In this document: piece after piece, positions 27,689-35,415 of the stretch | Numbering within the stretch: the first letter of the stretch is position 1 | How the letters are laid out: each line of letters begins with the position of its first letter | NCBI RefSeq assembly: GCF_030819175.1 | Contig: NZ_JAUTBJ010000002.1 | Location: 2,800,001-2,864,000 of the forward strand | Direction of reading: 5' to 3' | Length of the DNA: 64,000 nt | Source of the DNA: Sphingomonas sp. SORGH_AS_0879 | Lineage (GTDB): Bacteria > Pseudomonadota > Alphaproteobacteria > Sphingomonadales > Sphingomonadaceae | Notes under the pieces: model-generated | Seen by the model: the letters and a program-made list of their open reading frames with translations, nothing else | Told to the model about the DNA's origin: nothing | Databases searched by the model: none | Translations under genes and position numbers: made by a program

Positions 27689-29560
27689 ATGCGGATATGG
27701 GCGATGACGGCGGCATGGGCGCTGGCGAGCACGGCGCTGTCCCCGGTCGCGGCGCAGCAGGCCCGCCCCTCCCCCAAGGCTTCCGCGCCATCGGCGGTGG
27801 AATATGACATCGCCTTTCCGCATCCGGACCATCATGAGGCGCAGGTCAGCGTGACCTATCGCGGGCTGGATAGCCAGCCCGTCCGCTTCCAGATGGCCCG
27901 CTCCTCGCCCGGTCGCTACGCGCTCCACGAGTTCGCCAAGAACGTCTATTCGGTGTCCGCCGTCGATGGGGCCGGACGCCCGCTGACCATTTCGCGGACC
28001 GATCCCTATGGCTGGACGGTGCCCGGTCATGACGGCACGGTCACGGTCCGCTACACGCTGTTCGGCGATCGCGGCGACGGCACCTATGCGCAGATCGACC
28101 CGACCCATGCGCATCTGAACATCCCCGCGACCTTCATGTGGGCTGCGGGGCAGGACGACCGGCCGATCCGCGTCCGCTTCCACCCGCTCGCGGGATGGAA
28201 GATCGCGACGCAGCTTGCGCCGACCGGCGACCCCGCCGTCTTCACCGCGCGCGACCTGCAATATTTCATGGACAGCCCGGTCGAGATGTCGGCCTGGGAC
28301 ATGCGGAGCTGGACGGTGGGCGACGGCGCCAAGCGCTATACCATCCGCCTGACCGCGCATCATGACGGCAGCCCCGCCGATCTCGACCGGTTCGCCGAGA
28401 TGGCGAAGAAGGTCGTGGCGCAGCAGATCGCGATCTTCGGCGAGGCGCCGCCTTATGACTATGGCACCTATACCTTCCTGGCCGATTACATGCCGCAAAT
28501 CAACGGCGACGGGATGGAGCATCGCAACTCGACGGTGATCAGCATGCCGAAATCGCTGGCGGCGGCGAAGTTCGCGCAGATCCAGACGCTGAGCCACGAA
28601 TTCTTCCATGCCTGGAATGTCGAGCGCATCCGCCCGGCGGAACTGGAGCCGTTCGACTTCACCCGCGCCAATGCCACGCCGTCGCTGTGGCTGGCCGAGG
28701 GCTTCACCCAATATTACGGCCCGCTGGCGGTGGTCCGCGCCGAACAGATGCCGCTGGACGACTATATCGCCCAGCTCTCCGCCACGCTGAACGCGCTGCT
28801 GATCACGCCGGCGCGCCGTTACGGCGGGCCGCAGGAGATGAGCCTGCGCGCACCCTTCGTCGATGCGGCGCAGTCGATCGACCCGACCAATCCGAATATC
28901 TTCAAATCCTATTATGCCTATGGCGCGGTGCTGGCACTGGCGCTCGACTTGGAGTTGCGACAGGCTTTTCCGAAGCTGACGCTGGACGATTATATGCGCC
29001 AGCTCTGGCGCAACCACGGCAAGCCGGAGCGCAGCTATCGCCCCGACGACCTCCGCGTCGCCCTGGCGCAGGTGACGGGGGATCAGGGCTTTGCCGACCG
29101 CTTCTTCGCGCGCAGCGTAACGGGCAGCGCGCTTCCCGATTTCGCGCCGCTGCTGGCCCAGGCCGGTCTGACGCTGCGTCCTCAGCATCCCGATGCCGCC
29201 TGGGTGGGCGGAACCCCGGCAAAGGGCGATGGCGGCCTGACGATCGGCGCATCGACCGCGCCGGGCACGCCGCTCTACGAAGCCGGGCTGGACAAGGGTG
29301 ACGAGATCGTCAGCGTCGATGGCCGCCCGGTCGCGGATGCGACGGCGTGGAGCGCGTTGCTCGCCGCGCACAAGCCGGGCGACCGGCTGCCCATCGTCTA
29401 TCGCCAACGGGGGAGCGAACGGCGGGCGACGATGACCCTGATCGCCGATCCCAATATGGAGATCGTGCCCGACGAGCGGATCGGCCGGACGCCGACGCCC
29501 GAACAGATTCGCTTCCGCCGATCCTGGCTGGGGCCTCGACCGGTGGCGACCGCATCCTGA
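27689..29560 (+). CDS. Secreted M61-family metallopeptidase with C-terminal PDZ domain
   Basis: 623-residue exported peptidase of the glycyl aminopeptidase (M61) family. A signal peptide ends near SPVAAQ, an N-terminal beta domain covers about residues 35-200, and the gluzincin zinc motif HEFFH (His303, Glu304, His307) with a downstream Glu in LWLAEGFTQYYG forms the active site. A PDZ domain lies near residues 525-600 (GTPLYEAGLDKGDEIVSVDG). Such enzymes trim peptides with N-terminal Gly or Ala in the periplasm or at the surface. It lies alone between tRNA-Cys and the photosensory operon; GAAGGGG lies upstream of the start. Confidence 0.93.
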   Translation: MRIWAMTAAWALASTALSPVAAQQARPSPKASAPSAVEYDIAFPHPDHHEAQVSVTYRGLDSQPVRFQMARSSPGRYALHEFAKNVYSVSAVDGAGRPLTISRTDPYGWTVPGHDGTVTVRYTLFGDRGDGTYAQIDPTHAHLNIPATFMWAAGQDDRPIRVRFHPLAGWKIATQLAPTGDPAVFTARDLQYFMDSPVEMSAWDMRSWTVGDGAKRYTIRLTAHHDGSPADLDRFAEMAKKVVAQQIAIFGEAPPYDYGTYTFLADYMPQINGDGMEHRNSTVISMPKSLAAAKFAQIQTLSHEFFHAWNVERIRPAELEPFDFTRANATPSLWLAEGFTQYYGPLAVVRAEQMPLDDYIAQLSATLNALLITPARRYGGPQEMSLRAPFVDAAQSIDPTNPNIFKSYYAYGAVLALALDLELRQAFPKLTLDDYMRQLWRNHGKPERSYRPDDLRVALAQVTGDQGFADRFFARSVTGSALPDFAPLLAQAGLTLRPQHPDAAWVGGTPAKGDGGLTIGASTAPGTPLYEAGLDKGDEIVSVDGRPVADATAWSALLAAHKPGDRLPIVYRQRGSERRATMTLIADPNMEIVPDERIGRTPTPEQIRFRRSWLGPRPVATAS

Positions 29561-29588
29561 CGACGCGGCCCCCGGTGGCGACCACCCT

Positions 29589-29614
29589 GGAACGTGCGCG
29601 GCCTTTTCCGGGTT
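29589..29614 (+). promoter_or_regulatory. Candidate EcfG-type promoter of the LOV-CheBR operon
   Basis: GGAAC (29589-29593) and GTT (29612-29614) with an 18-bp spacer, or GGTT with 17, about 60 bp upstream of the short LOV gene. Fits the alphaproteobacterial general stress promoter apart from G in place of C before GTT. Confidence 0.35.
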
Positions 29615-29675
29615 TATCCATGTGAATTTTTCGGGGGCCGCCGGTCGTCTCGGCACTTGCGGAGGGATGGACGCC

Positions 29676-30266
29676 ATGCGAATGCGCGTCAGGGAGCCAG
29701 ATTGCGTGAACGATATCGATATTCCGACCCATCTGGCCAGCTATTTGGACCAGTCGCCGATCGCCCTGGCCTTGGCCGATGCGTCGGACGACAACCCGCT
29801 CATCTTCATCAATCACGGTTTCCGCGAACTGACCGGTTATACCAGTGAGGACATGATCGGCCGCAATTGCCGTATGCTTCAGCGGGACGCCGACAATATC
29901 GAAGCGCGCGATCGCATTCGCGAATTCCTGGCCAATGATCGCCAGTTGAACGTTCGCACCATGCTGGTCAATTTCCGCAAGGACGGCTCGCCTTTCATCA
30001 ATCTGCTCTACATGTCGAAGCTGCGGCAGCTGGGCGGCAAGATGCCCTATATCTTCGCCTCCCAATTCGACGTCAGCCGGTCCCAGCCGGAGCGGCTGGC
30101 CGCCTATGACGCCGAACTGGGCAAGACGCTGGGTCGCCTGACCCCCATCCTGGCCGAAAGCGGCATCGTGCTGGAGGGATCGCTGACCGCGATCGCCAAC
30201 ACCGCGGCCACCATCGCCCAGGCCAAGCTGACGCTATCGGATCTCGACCGAGCGGCCTTTCCGTGA
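29676..30266 (+). CDS. Short LOV-domain photoreceptor protein
   Basis: 196-residue protein consisting of a LOV domain (about residues 20-130) and a C-terminal helical tail. The photoactive cysteine is Cys65 in GRNCRMLQR, where the canonical Phe is replaced by Met. NFRKDGSPFINLLYMSKL and ASQFDVSR match the flavin-contact strands. There is no effector domain, so it probably signals by protein contact with the kinase encoded next. ATG 29676 has GGAGGG 9 nt upstream; GTG 29706 is an alternative with AGGGAG upstream. The stop overlaps the next start by 4 bp (GTGA). Confidence 0.85.
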   Translation: MRMRVREPDCVNDIDIPTHLASYLDQSPIALALADASDDNPLIFINHGFRELTGYTSEDMIGRNCRMLQRDADNIEARDRIREFLANDRQLNVRTMLVNFRKDGSPFINLLYMSKLRQLGGKMPYIFASQFDVSRSQPERLAAYDAELGKTLGRLTPILAESGIVLEGSLTAIANTAATIAQAKLTLSDLDRAAFP

Positions 30267-33200
30267 GTGACGCCTCGGCCCGGACCGGGACGACATCGAC
30301 GGACGGACGCGGCGGCATGACGGTGCCGATCGTCGGCATCGGCGCATCCGCCGGCGGGCTGGAGGCACTGCGCGAGATGCTGACGCCCGCCCATGCGCCG
30401 ACCGGCATGGCGTTCGTGGTGGTCCAGCATCTCGACCCCAATCACGAAAGCATGTTGGCCCAGTTGCTCGACCGGCACACCAACCTCGAAGTGCGCCAGT
30501 GCGAGGGGTCGGAGCGGATCGAGGCCGACCATGTCTATATCATCCCGCCAGGCCGGGGGCTGGCCATTCGCGGCGGCGTGCTGGAGCTGACCGACTTCGT
30601 CCAGCCGCGCGGGCTTCGCCGTCCGATCGACGATTTCTTCCTGTCGCTGGCCAGCGACCAGCAGGCCAATGCCGCCTGCGTCATCCTGTCGGGCACCGGT
30701 GCGGACGGCACCACGGGCCTGCGCGCGATCAAGGAGAATGGCGGCGTCGGCGTCGTCCAGAAGCCGGAGAGCGCACGCTATGACGGCATGCCGTTGTCGG
30801 CGGTGGGCACCGGGCTGGTGGATTTCATCAAGCCCGCGGGCGAGATCGTCGCATGTCTCCAGGCCTTTTTCGCGCGCCGCTCGGGCGATCCCAAGGAGCA
30901 TGAGGCGGAGGTCGTCGCCGATCATATCGACGATCTGTGCCGCGTGCTGCGCAACGCCATCGGCCATGACTTTTCGGGTTACAAGCGCACGACGCTGGTG
31001 CGCCGGGTCGAGCGGCGGATGCATGTGCTGGGGATCGGCACCGGCTCGGCCTATCTGGCGCGGGTCAAGAGCGACGCCGACGAATGCGAGGCGCTGTTCC
31101 GCGACCTGCTAATCAACGTCACCCGCTTCTTCCGCGATGCCGAGCTGTTCGAGACGCTGCGGACCAAGGCGATCCTGCCGCTGATCCGCGCGCGCGACCC
31201 GGACGAGGACATCCGCATCTGGGTACCCGGCTGCTCCAGCGGCGAGGAAGCCTATAGCATCGCGATGATGTTCGCCGAGGCCACGCGCGAGGCGGGACAG
31301 CCGCTGGCGGTGCAGATCTTTGCGACCGACATCGACGAACAGATGCTCCAGATCGCGCGCGACGGCACCTATCCCGCCGCCGCGCTGGCCGACATTCCGG
31401 CGCCTTTGCGCGAACGCTACACCATTCCCCATGCGGAGCGGTTCACCATCGCGGGTTCGATCCGGGACATGATCCGCTTCTCGAACCATAGCCTGGTCAA
31501 GGACCCGCCCTTTTCGCGGATCGACCTGGTGTCGTGCCGCAACCTGCTGATCTATTTCGACGATCGGTTGCAGCAATCGGTGCTGCCGCTGCTCCATTAC
31601 GCGTTGCGGCCGGGCGGCTATCTGTTCCTGGGGCCGTCGGAGAGCGTGGGGCGGTTCGACCATCTCTTCCCCGCGATCGACAGCCATGCCCGGCTGTTCG
31701 AGCGGTCCGCCGCCTCCCCCTCCTACCCCATCGACCTGCCCGGCGCGATGAGCCGCACCACCCGGCGACGCGGCGAGCGGGGCGAGCGTGACGGCGGCCA
31801 TGTCAGCAGCGACGAGGGCGTGGCGCTGCGTCGGATCGTCGATCGCTATGCCCCGCCGAGCATGGTGGTGGATCAGGATGGCGGCATCCTGGCCGCGTTC
31901 GGCAAGCTGAGCCGCTATTTCACCTTCCCCGTGACCCGTGCGGGCGGGTCCAGCGCGACCACGCTGGCGCGCCCCGGTCTGCGCGAAGTGATGGGCCCGA
32001 TGCTGCGCCAGGCGCGCGACGCCCGCAAGCGGATCGCCGCGCGCGACGTGGCGGTGACGACCGAGTTCGGCATCCAGAAGATCGAGGTGATCTGCGATCC
32101 GCTGACCGACGGATCGCTGCTCTTCCTGTTCCGCGATACCGAGCCGTTCAGCCCGGTCGAGATGAGCGACCTGGCCGATCTGGAACCTGGCGACGATCAT
32201 ATCGAGGCGCTGGAGGACGAACTGCGCCTGACCCGCCACCGGCTGCGCTCGACCGTCGAGGAGCTGGAGACGGCGAATGAGGAGTTGAAGAGCTCCAACG
32301 AAGAAATGATGTCGATGAACGAGGAGCTTCAATCGACCAACGAGGAACTGTCGACCGTCAACGATGAGTTGAAGACCAAGGTCGATCAACTCACCCTCGC
32401 CAATTCCGACCTGCGCAATTTCTTCGAATCGACCGATCTGGCGGTCGTCGTGCTCGACCGGCATCTGCGGGTGCGCAGCTATACCGAGGCGGCGCGCTCG
32501 ATCTTCCCGCTCCAGCCAAGCGACCGGGGCCGGTTGCTGGCCGATGTATCGACGCGGCTCGCCAACACGGATTATCTGGGCGGCGCGGAGGCGGTGGCCG
32601 CAGGGGGCCCGCCGTCGCAGCAGCGCGTGACCACGCGGGACGGCGAACGGACGCTGTCGCTGCGCATCCTGCCCTATCGGACGCAGGGCGACGGCATCGA
32701 CGGCGCGACGCTGGTCCTGACCGACATCACCGAGGCACTGAGCCTGGAGCGCGAACTGGCGGCGGAGCGCGAGCGGCTGGACCTCGCCATCAAGGCGGGC
32801 GGCATCGGCGTCTGGGAATATCGCGCGGGCACCGGCGAGATGATCCTGGACGACACCGGACGCCATCTGTTCGGCTTCGACGGCCCCGACAAGGCCGATC
32901 GCGTCGCGCAGGTGTTCGACCGGATCGTGCCCGAGGATCGGCCCGGCGTCGAACTCGCCTTGGCCGAGGCGATGGCGGGTCGCAGCGATTTCGAAATGAC
33001 CTTCCGCCTCGACCTGGACGGCAAGGAACGCTGGATCAAGGGCTTCGGTCGGGTCGTCACCACGGCCGCGCCGCATCGCATGGTCGGCGTGTCGATCGAC
33101 GTCACCGCCGAATATGCGATCGCCGAGACGCGCGAGCTGATGCTGCGCGAGATGAACCACCGGGTAAAGAACCTGTTCGCCATCATCTCCGGCATCGTCT

Positions 33201-33712
33201 CCGCCGCCGCGCGGTCGCATGGCGACGTGACCGAGATGGCCGAGGATGTGCGCGAGCGGATCGCGACGCTGGGCCGCGCCCATTCGCTGGCATCCCCGGC
33301 GGGCGAGCAACAGGCGATCGAACTCGGTTCGTTGGTCGACGCGACCATCGCCCCCTATAAGGGTCAGTCGAAGATCGAGATCGACGGTCCCCGCCTGCTG
33401 GTCGACCGCCGCTGCCTGTCGCCGCTGGCGCTGATCCTGCACGAATGGGCGACCAACTCGGTCAAATATGGCGCACTGGCGCTGCGCGAGGGGGAATTGT
33501 CGGTCGGCTGGATCGTCGCCGATGGCAAGCTGACGCTGCAGTGGAGCGAAACGGGCGGCGAGAGCGCGACCGAGGACAATGCCAAGGGCTTCGGAACATT
33601 GCTTGTTCAGACGTCTTCGCGACAATTGGGCGCGCAGTTGGAGCGGAAAAGCATCGGCGGACGTTTCATGCTGACCCTGACACTGCCGGAGACGGTGCTC
33701 TCGAATGACTAA
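30263..33712 (+). CDS. CheB-CheR-PAS-HWE histidine kinase fusion
   Basis: 1149-residue multidomain signalling protein. Residues 20-200 are a CheB methylesterase domain with its triad Ser29 (GASAGG), His56 (VVQHLDPNH) and Asp148 (GTGADG). Residues 220-480 are a CheR methyltransferase domain (WVPGCSSGEEAYSIAM, FATDIDEQML, CRNLLIYFD). A long coiled coil (ELETANEELKSSNEEMMSMN and on) leads to two PAS domains and a C-terminal HWE/HisKA_2 kinase with phospho-His966 in REMNHRVKN and His1060-Glu1061 in ILHEWATNSVKYGAL. CheB and CheR domains without a chemoreceptor gene nearby suggest a non-chemotaxis role. Start is GTG, overlapping the LOV gene by 4 bp. Confidence 0.93.
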   Translation: MSDASARTGTTSTDGRGGMTVPIVGIGASAGGLEALREMLTPAHAPTGMAFVVVQHLDPNHESMLAQLLDRHTNLEVRQCEGSERIEADHVYIIPPGRGLAIRGGVLELTDFVQPRGLRRPIDDFFLSLASDQQANAACVILSGTGADGTTGLRAIKENGGVGVVQKPESARYDGMPLSAVGTGLVDFIKPAGEIVACLQAFFARRSGDPKEHEAEVVADHIDDLCRVLRNAIGHDFSGYKRTTLVRRVERRMHVLGIGTGSAYLARVKSDADECEALFRDLLINVTRFFRDAELFETLRTKAILPLIRARDPDEDIRIWVPGCSSGEEAYSIAMMFAEATREAGQPLAVQIFATDIDEQMLQIARDGTYPAAALADIPAPLRERYTIPHAERFTIAGSIRDMIRFSNHSLVKDPPFSRIDLVSCRNLLIYFDDRLQQSVLPLLHYALRPGGYLFLGPSESVGRFDHLFPAIDSHARLFERSAASPSYPIDLPGAMSRTTRRRGERGERDGGHVSSDEGVALRRIVDRYAPPSMVVDQDGGILAAFGKLSRYFTFPVTRAGGSSATTLARPGLREVMGPMLRQARDARKRIAARDVAVTTEFGIQKIEVICDPLTDGSLLFLFRDTEPFSPVEMSDLADLEPGDDHIEALEDELRLTRHRLRSTVEELETANEELKSSNEEMMSMNEELQSTNEELSTVNDELKTKVDQLTLANSDLRNFFESTDLAVVVLDRHLRVRSYTEAARSIFPLQPSDRGRLLADVSTRLANTDYLGGAEAVAAGGPPSQQRVTTRDGERTLSLRILPYRTQGDGIDGATLVLTDITEALSLERELAAERERLDLAIKAGGIGVWEYRAGTGEMILDDTGRHLFGFDGPDKADRVAQVFDRIVPEDRPGVELALAEAMAGRSDFEMTFRLDLDGKERWIKGFGRVVTTAAPHRMVGVSIDVTAEYAIAETRELMLREMNHRVKNLFAIISGIVSAAARSHGDVTEMAEDVRERIATLGRAHSLASPAGEQQAIELGSLVDATIAPYKGQSKIEIDGPRLLVDRRCLSPLALILHEWATNSVKYGALALREGELSVGWIVADGKLTLQWSETGGESATEDNAKGFGTLLVQTSSRQLGAQLERKSIGGRFMLTLTLPETVLSND

Positions 33713-34091
33713 GACGGTTTTGCTGGTCGAGGACGAGTTTTTCGTCGCCTTGGATCTTCAGTCGATTATCGAGGATGGCGGCTATGAGGTCGACGGCCCC
33801 TATGTCAGCGTCGAAGAAGTGCTGGCGCATCTTGACGGCGATCGGCCTCAACTGGCCTGCGCCATCCTCGACGTGCGCTTGCGCGACGGGGAGGTCTTCC
33901 CCGCGGCGGAGCGGCTGAGCCAGGCGGGCGTGCCGCTGATCTTCCATTCCGGCCATGCGGATGAACAGGCGCTGCAATCGCGCTATCCGGGTGCGGCGGT
34001 GTGCGGCAAGCCCTGCTCCCCCTCCCTGCTCCGCCGCACCCTGTCGATGGCGGTATCCGGCCCCGACCAGGACGACCGCGAGGCAGGCTGA
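33705..34091 (+). CDS. Single-domain response regulator
   Basis: 128-residue stand-alone receiver domain. Acidic pocket Glu9-Asp10, phospho-acceptor Asp56 in AILDVRLRDGE, Ser82 and Lys102 in VCGKPC are in place. It has no output domain and therefore acts as a phosphate shuttle or sink or by binding a partner, as LovR does for LovK in Caulobacter. The ATG lies inside the kinase gene (8-bp overlap), so kinase and regulator are coupled. Last gene of the LOV operon. Confidence 0.92.
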   Translation: MTKTVLLVEDEFFVALDLQSIIEDGGYEVDGPYVSVEEVLAHLDGDRPQLACAILDVRLRDGEVFPAAERLSQAGVPLIFHSGHADEQALQSRYPGAAVCGKPCSPSLLRRTLSMAVSGPDQDDREAG

Positions 34092-34097
34092 CCCCCT

Positions 34098-34124
34098 TGC
34101 TCCTCCCCGCCGGGGGGAGGAGCA
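34098..34124. terminator. Two-way hairpin between convergent operons
   Basis: Perfect 11-bp stem TGCTCCTCCCC/GGGGAGGAGCA with a 5-base loop between the response regulator and the convergent TolC-like gene. No long T run on either strand, so strength is uncertain. Confidence 0.6.
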
Positions 34125-34134
34125 TCCCCGCCGC

Positions 34135-35415
34135 TCAGTCGAACGCCCCCCGCCCCATCCGGCCCGTCGCCCGCAGAAGTGCGGCCTGCGCGGTCAACAC
34201 ATCGACCTGAGCCCGCGCCACTGCGAGTTGAGCGGAGCGATAGCTTTGGTCCGCGACCAGAATGTCGATGGTCGAGCGCAGGCCGAAGCCATATTCCGCC
34301 CGCACGCCCTTGAGCGCCAGGTCCGCCGCCTTCAACCCGTCCGCACTGGCCTTCAGCCGCCCCTCGGCGGCGGTCAGCGAGGCCCAGGCGGTATCCGCCG
34401 CGCGCACGACCGCGCGCGAGGCGGTATCGACATCGAACCGCTCGGCCCGGCGCAGCGCCTCGGCCTGACGCACCCGCGACGCGACCAGCCCCCCGGTCAG
34501 CAGCGGCACCCGCAGCGACAGCCCGGCATTGGCCGCACTGTCGAAGCCGGTGGCATTGCCCCCCACCCATTGCACGCCGCGTCCATAGCTGCCCGCCAGA
34601 TCGAGCGCGGGGGCGCGTTCCGCCCGCGCCTGATCGATCCGCGCGGTCGCCGCATCGACACGGCGTTGCTGCGCCAGCAGAACCGGATTGCTGGTTTCCG
34701 CCGCCTCCCGCGCATCGGCCAGGCTGCGCGGCAGGGCGGAGGGCGGCGCGATGCTGGCCTCCAGCGTCCCCGCATCCCGACCGACCACCGCCCGATAGGC
34801 CGCCGCCGCCGTCGCGGCTTCACCCTCCGCATCGACCAGGTTCGACACGACGCTCGCCCGCTGTGCCTCCAGCTGGGCGACGTCGGTCTTGGTCGCCTGA
34901 CCCAGGCCGTAACGCGAGCGGGCCTCGGCCACCTGGCTGTCGAGCCGCTCGATCCCGACCCGCGCCACCTCGACCGCCTGCTGGGTGTAGAGCAGATCGG
35001 CATAGGCCGCGACGACGCGCTCCAGCACATCGGCCTCGGCATCGCGCAGGGCCTCCCCGCCCGCCGCGACATCGCCGTTCGCCGCCCGCACCGCCGAGGA
35101 AACGCGCCCGCCGGTCCAGATCGGCAGCGTCGCCGATAGGCCGCCCAGCGCGCTGCTCGCGCCGGTGCGCACGCCCGTCTGATCGTAGCCGAGCCGGTCA
35201 TAGCCCGCATTGCCAGTCGCCTCTGCGGTCAGCCGACCCGCCGCCCGGGCCTGGCTGGGGGTTTCGGCCAGCGCATCCTGCCGGGCACGGGCGGCGGCGA
35301 GTTCGGGATTGCCGTCCCACGCCGCCGCGATCGCGTCGCGCAACGTCTCCGCTGAGGCCGGGGTGACCGCGATCAACGCCACCCCGATCAGCAACCATCT
35401 ACCCCGCTTAATCAT
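34135..35415 (-). CDS. TolC-family outer membrane protein of the efflux operon
   Basis: 426-residue outer membrane efflux protein. A signal peptide (RWLLIGVALIAVTPASA) leads into ETLRDAIAAAWDGNPELAAARA, and two helical-hairpin repeats follow. It is the last gene of the adaptor-ATPase-GIN-permease-TolC operon, and overlaps the permease stop by 8 bp when started at ATG 35415. An upstream start at 35442 is open but would overlap more and put residues before the signal peptide. Presumably provides the outer membrane exit duct for the upstream ABC module. Confidence 0.9.
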   Translation of the reverse strand: MIKRGRWLLIGVALIAVTPASAETLRDAIAAAWDGNPELAAARARQDALAETPSQARAAGRLTAEATGNAGYDRLGYDQTGVRTGASSALGGLSATLPIWTGGRVSSAVRAANGDVAAGGEALRDAEADVLERVVAAYADLLYTQQAVEVARVGIERLDSQVAEARSRYGLGQATKTDVAQLEAQRASVVSNLVDAEGEAATAAAAYRAVVGRDAGTLEASIAPPSALPRSLADAREAAETSNPVLLAQQRRVDAATARIDQARAERAPALDLAGSYGRGVQWVGGNATGFDSAANAGLSLRVPLLTGGLVASRVRQAEALRRAERFDVDTASRAVVRAADTAWASLTAAEGRLKASADGLKAADLALKGVRAEYGFGLRSTIDILVADQSYRSAQLAVARAQVDVLTAQAALLRATGRMGRGAFD

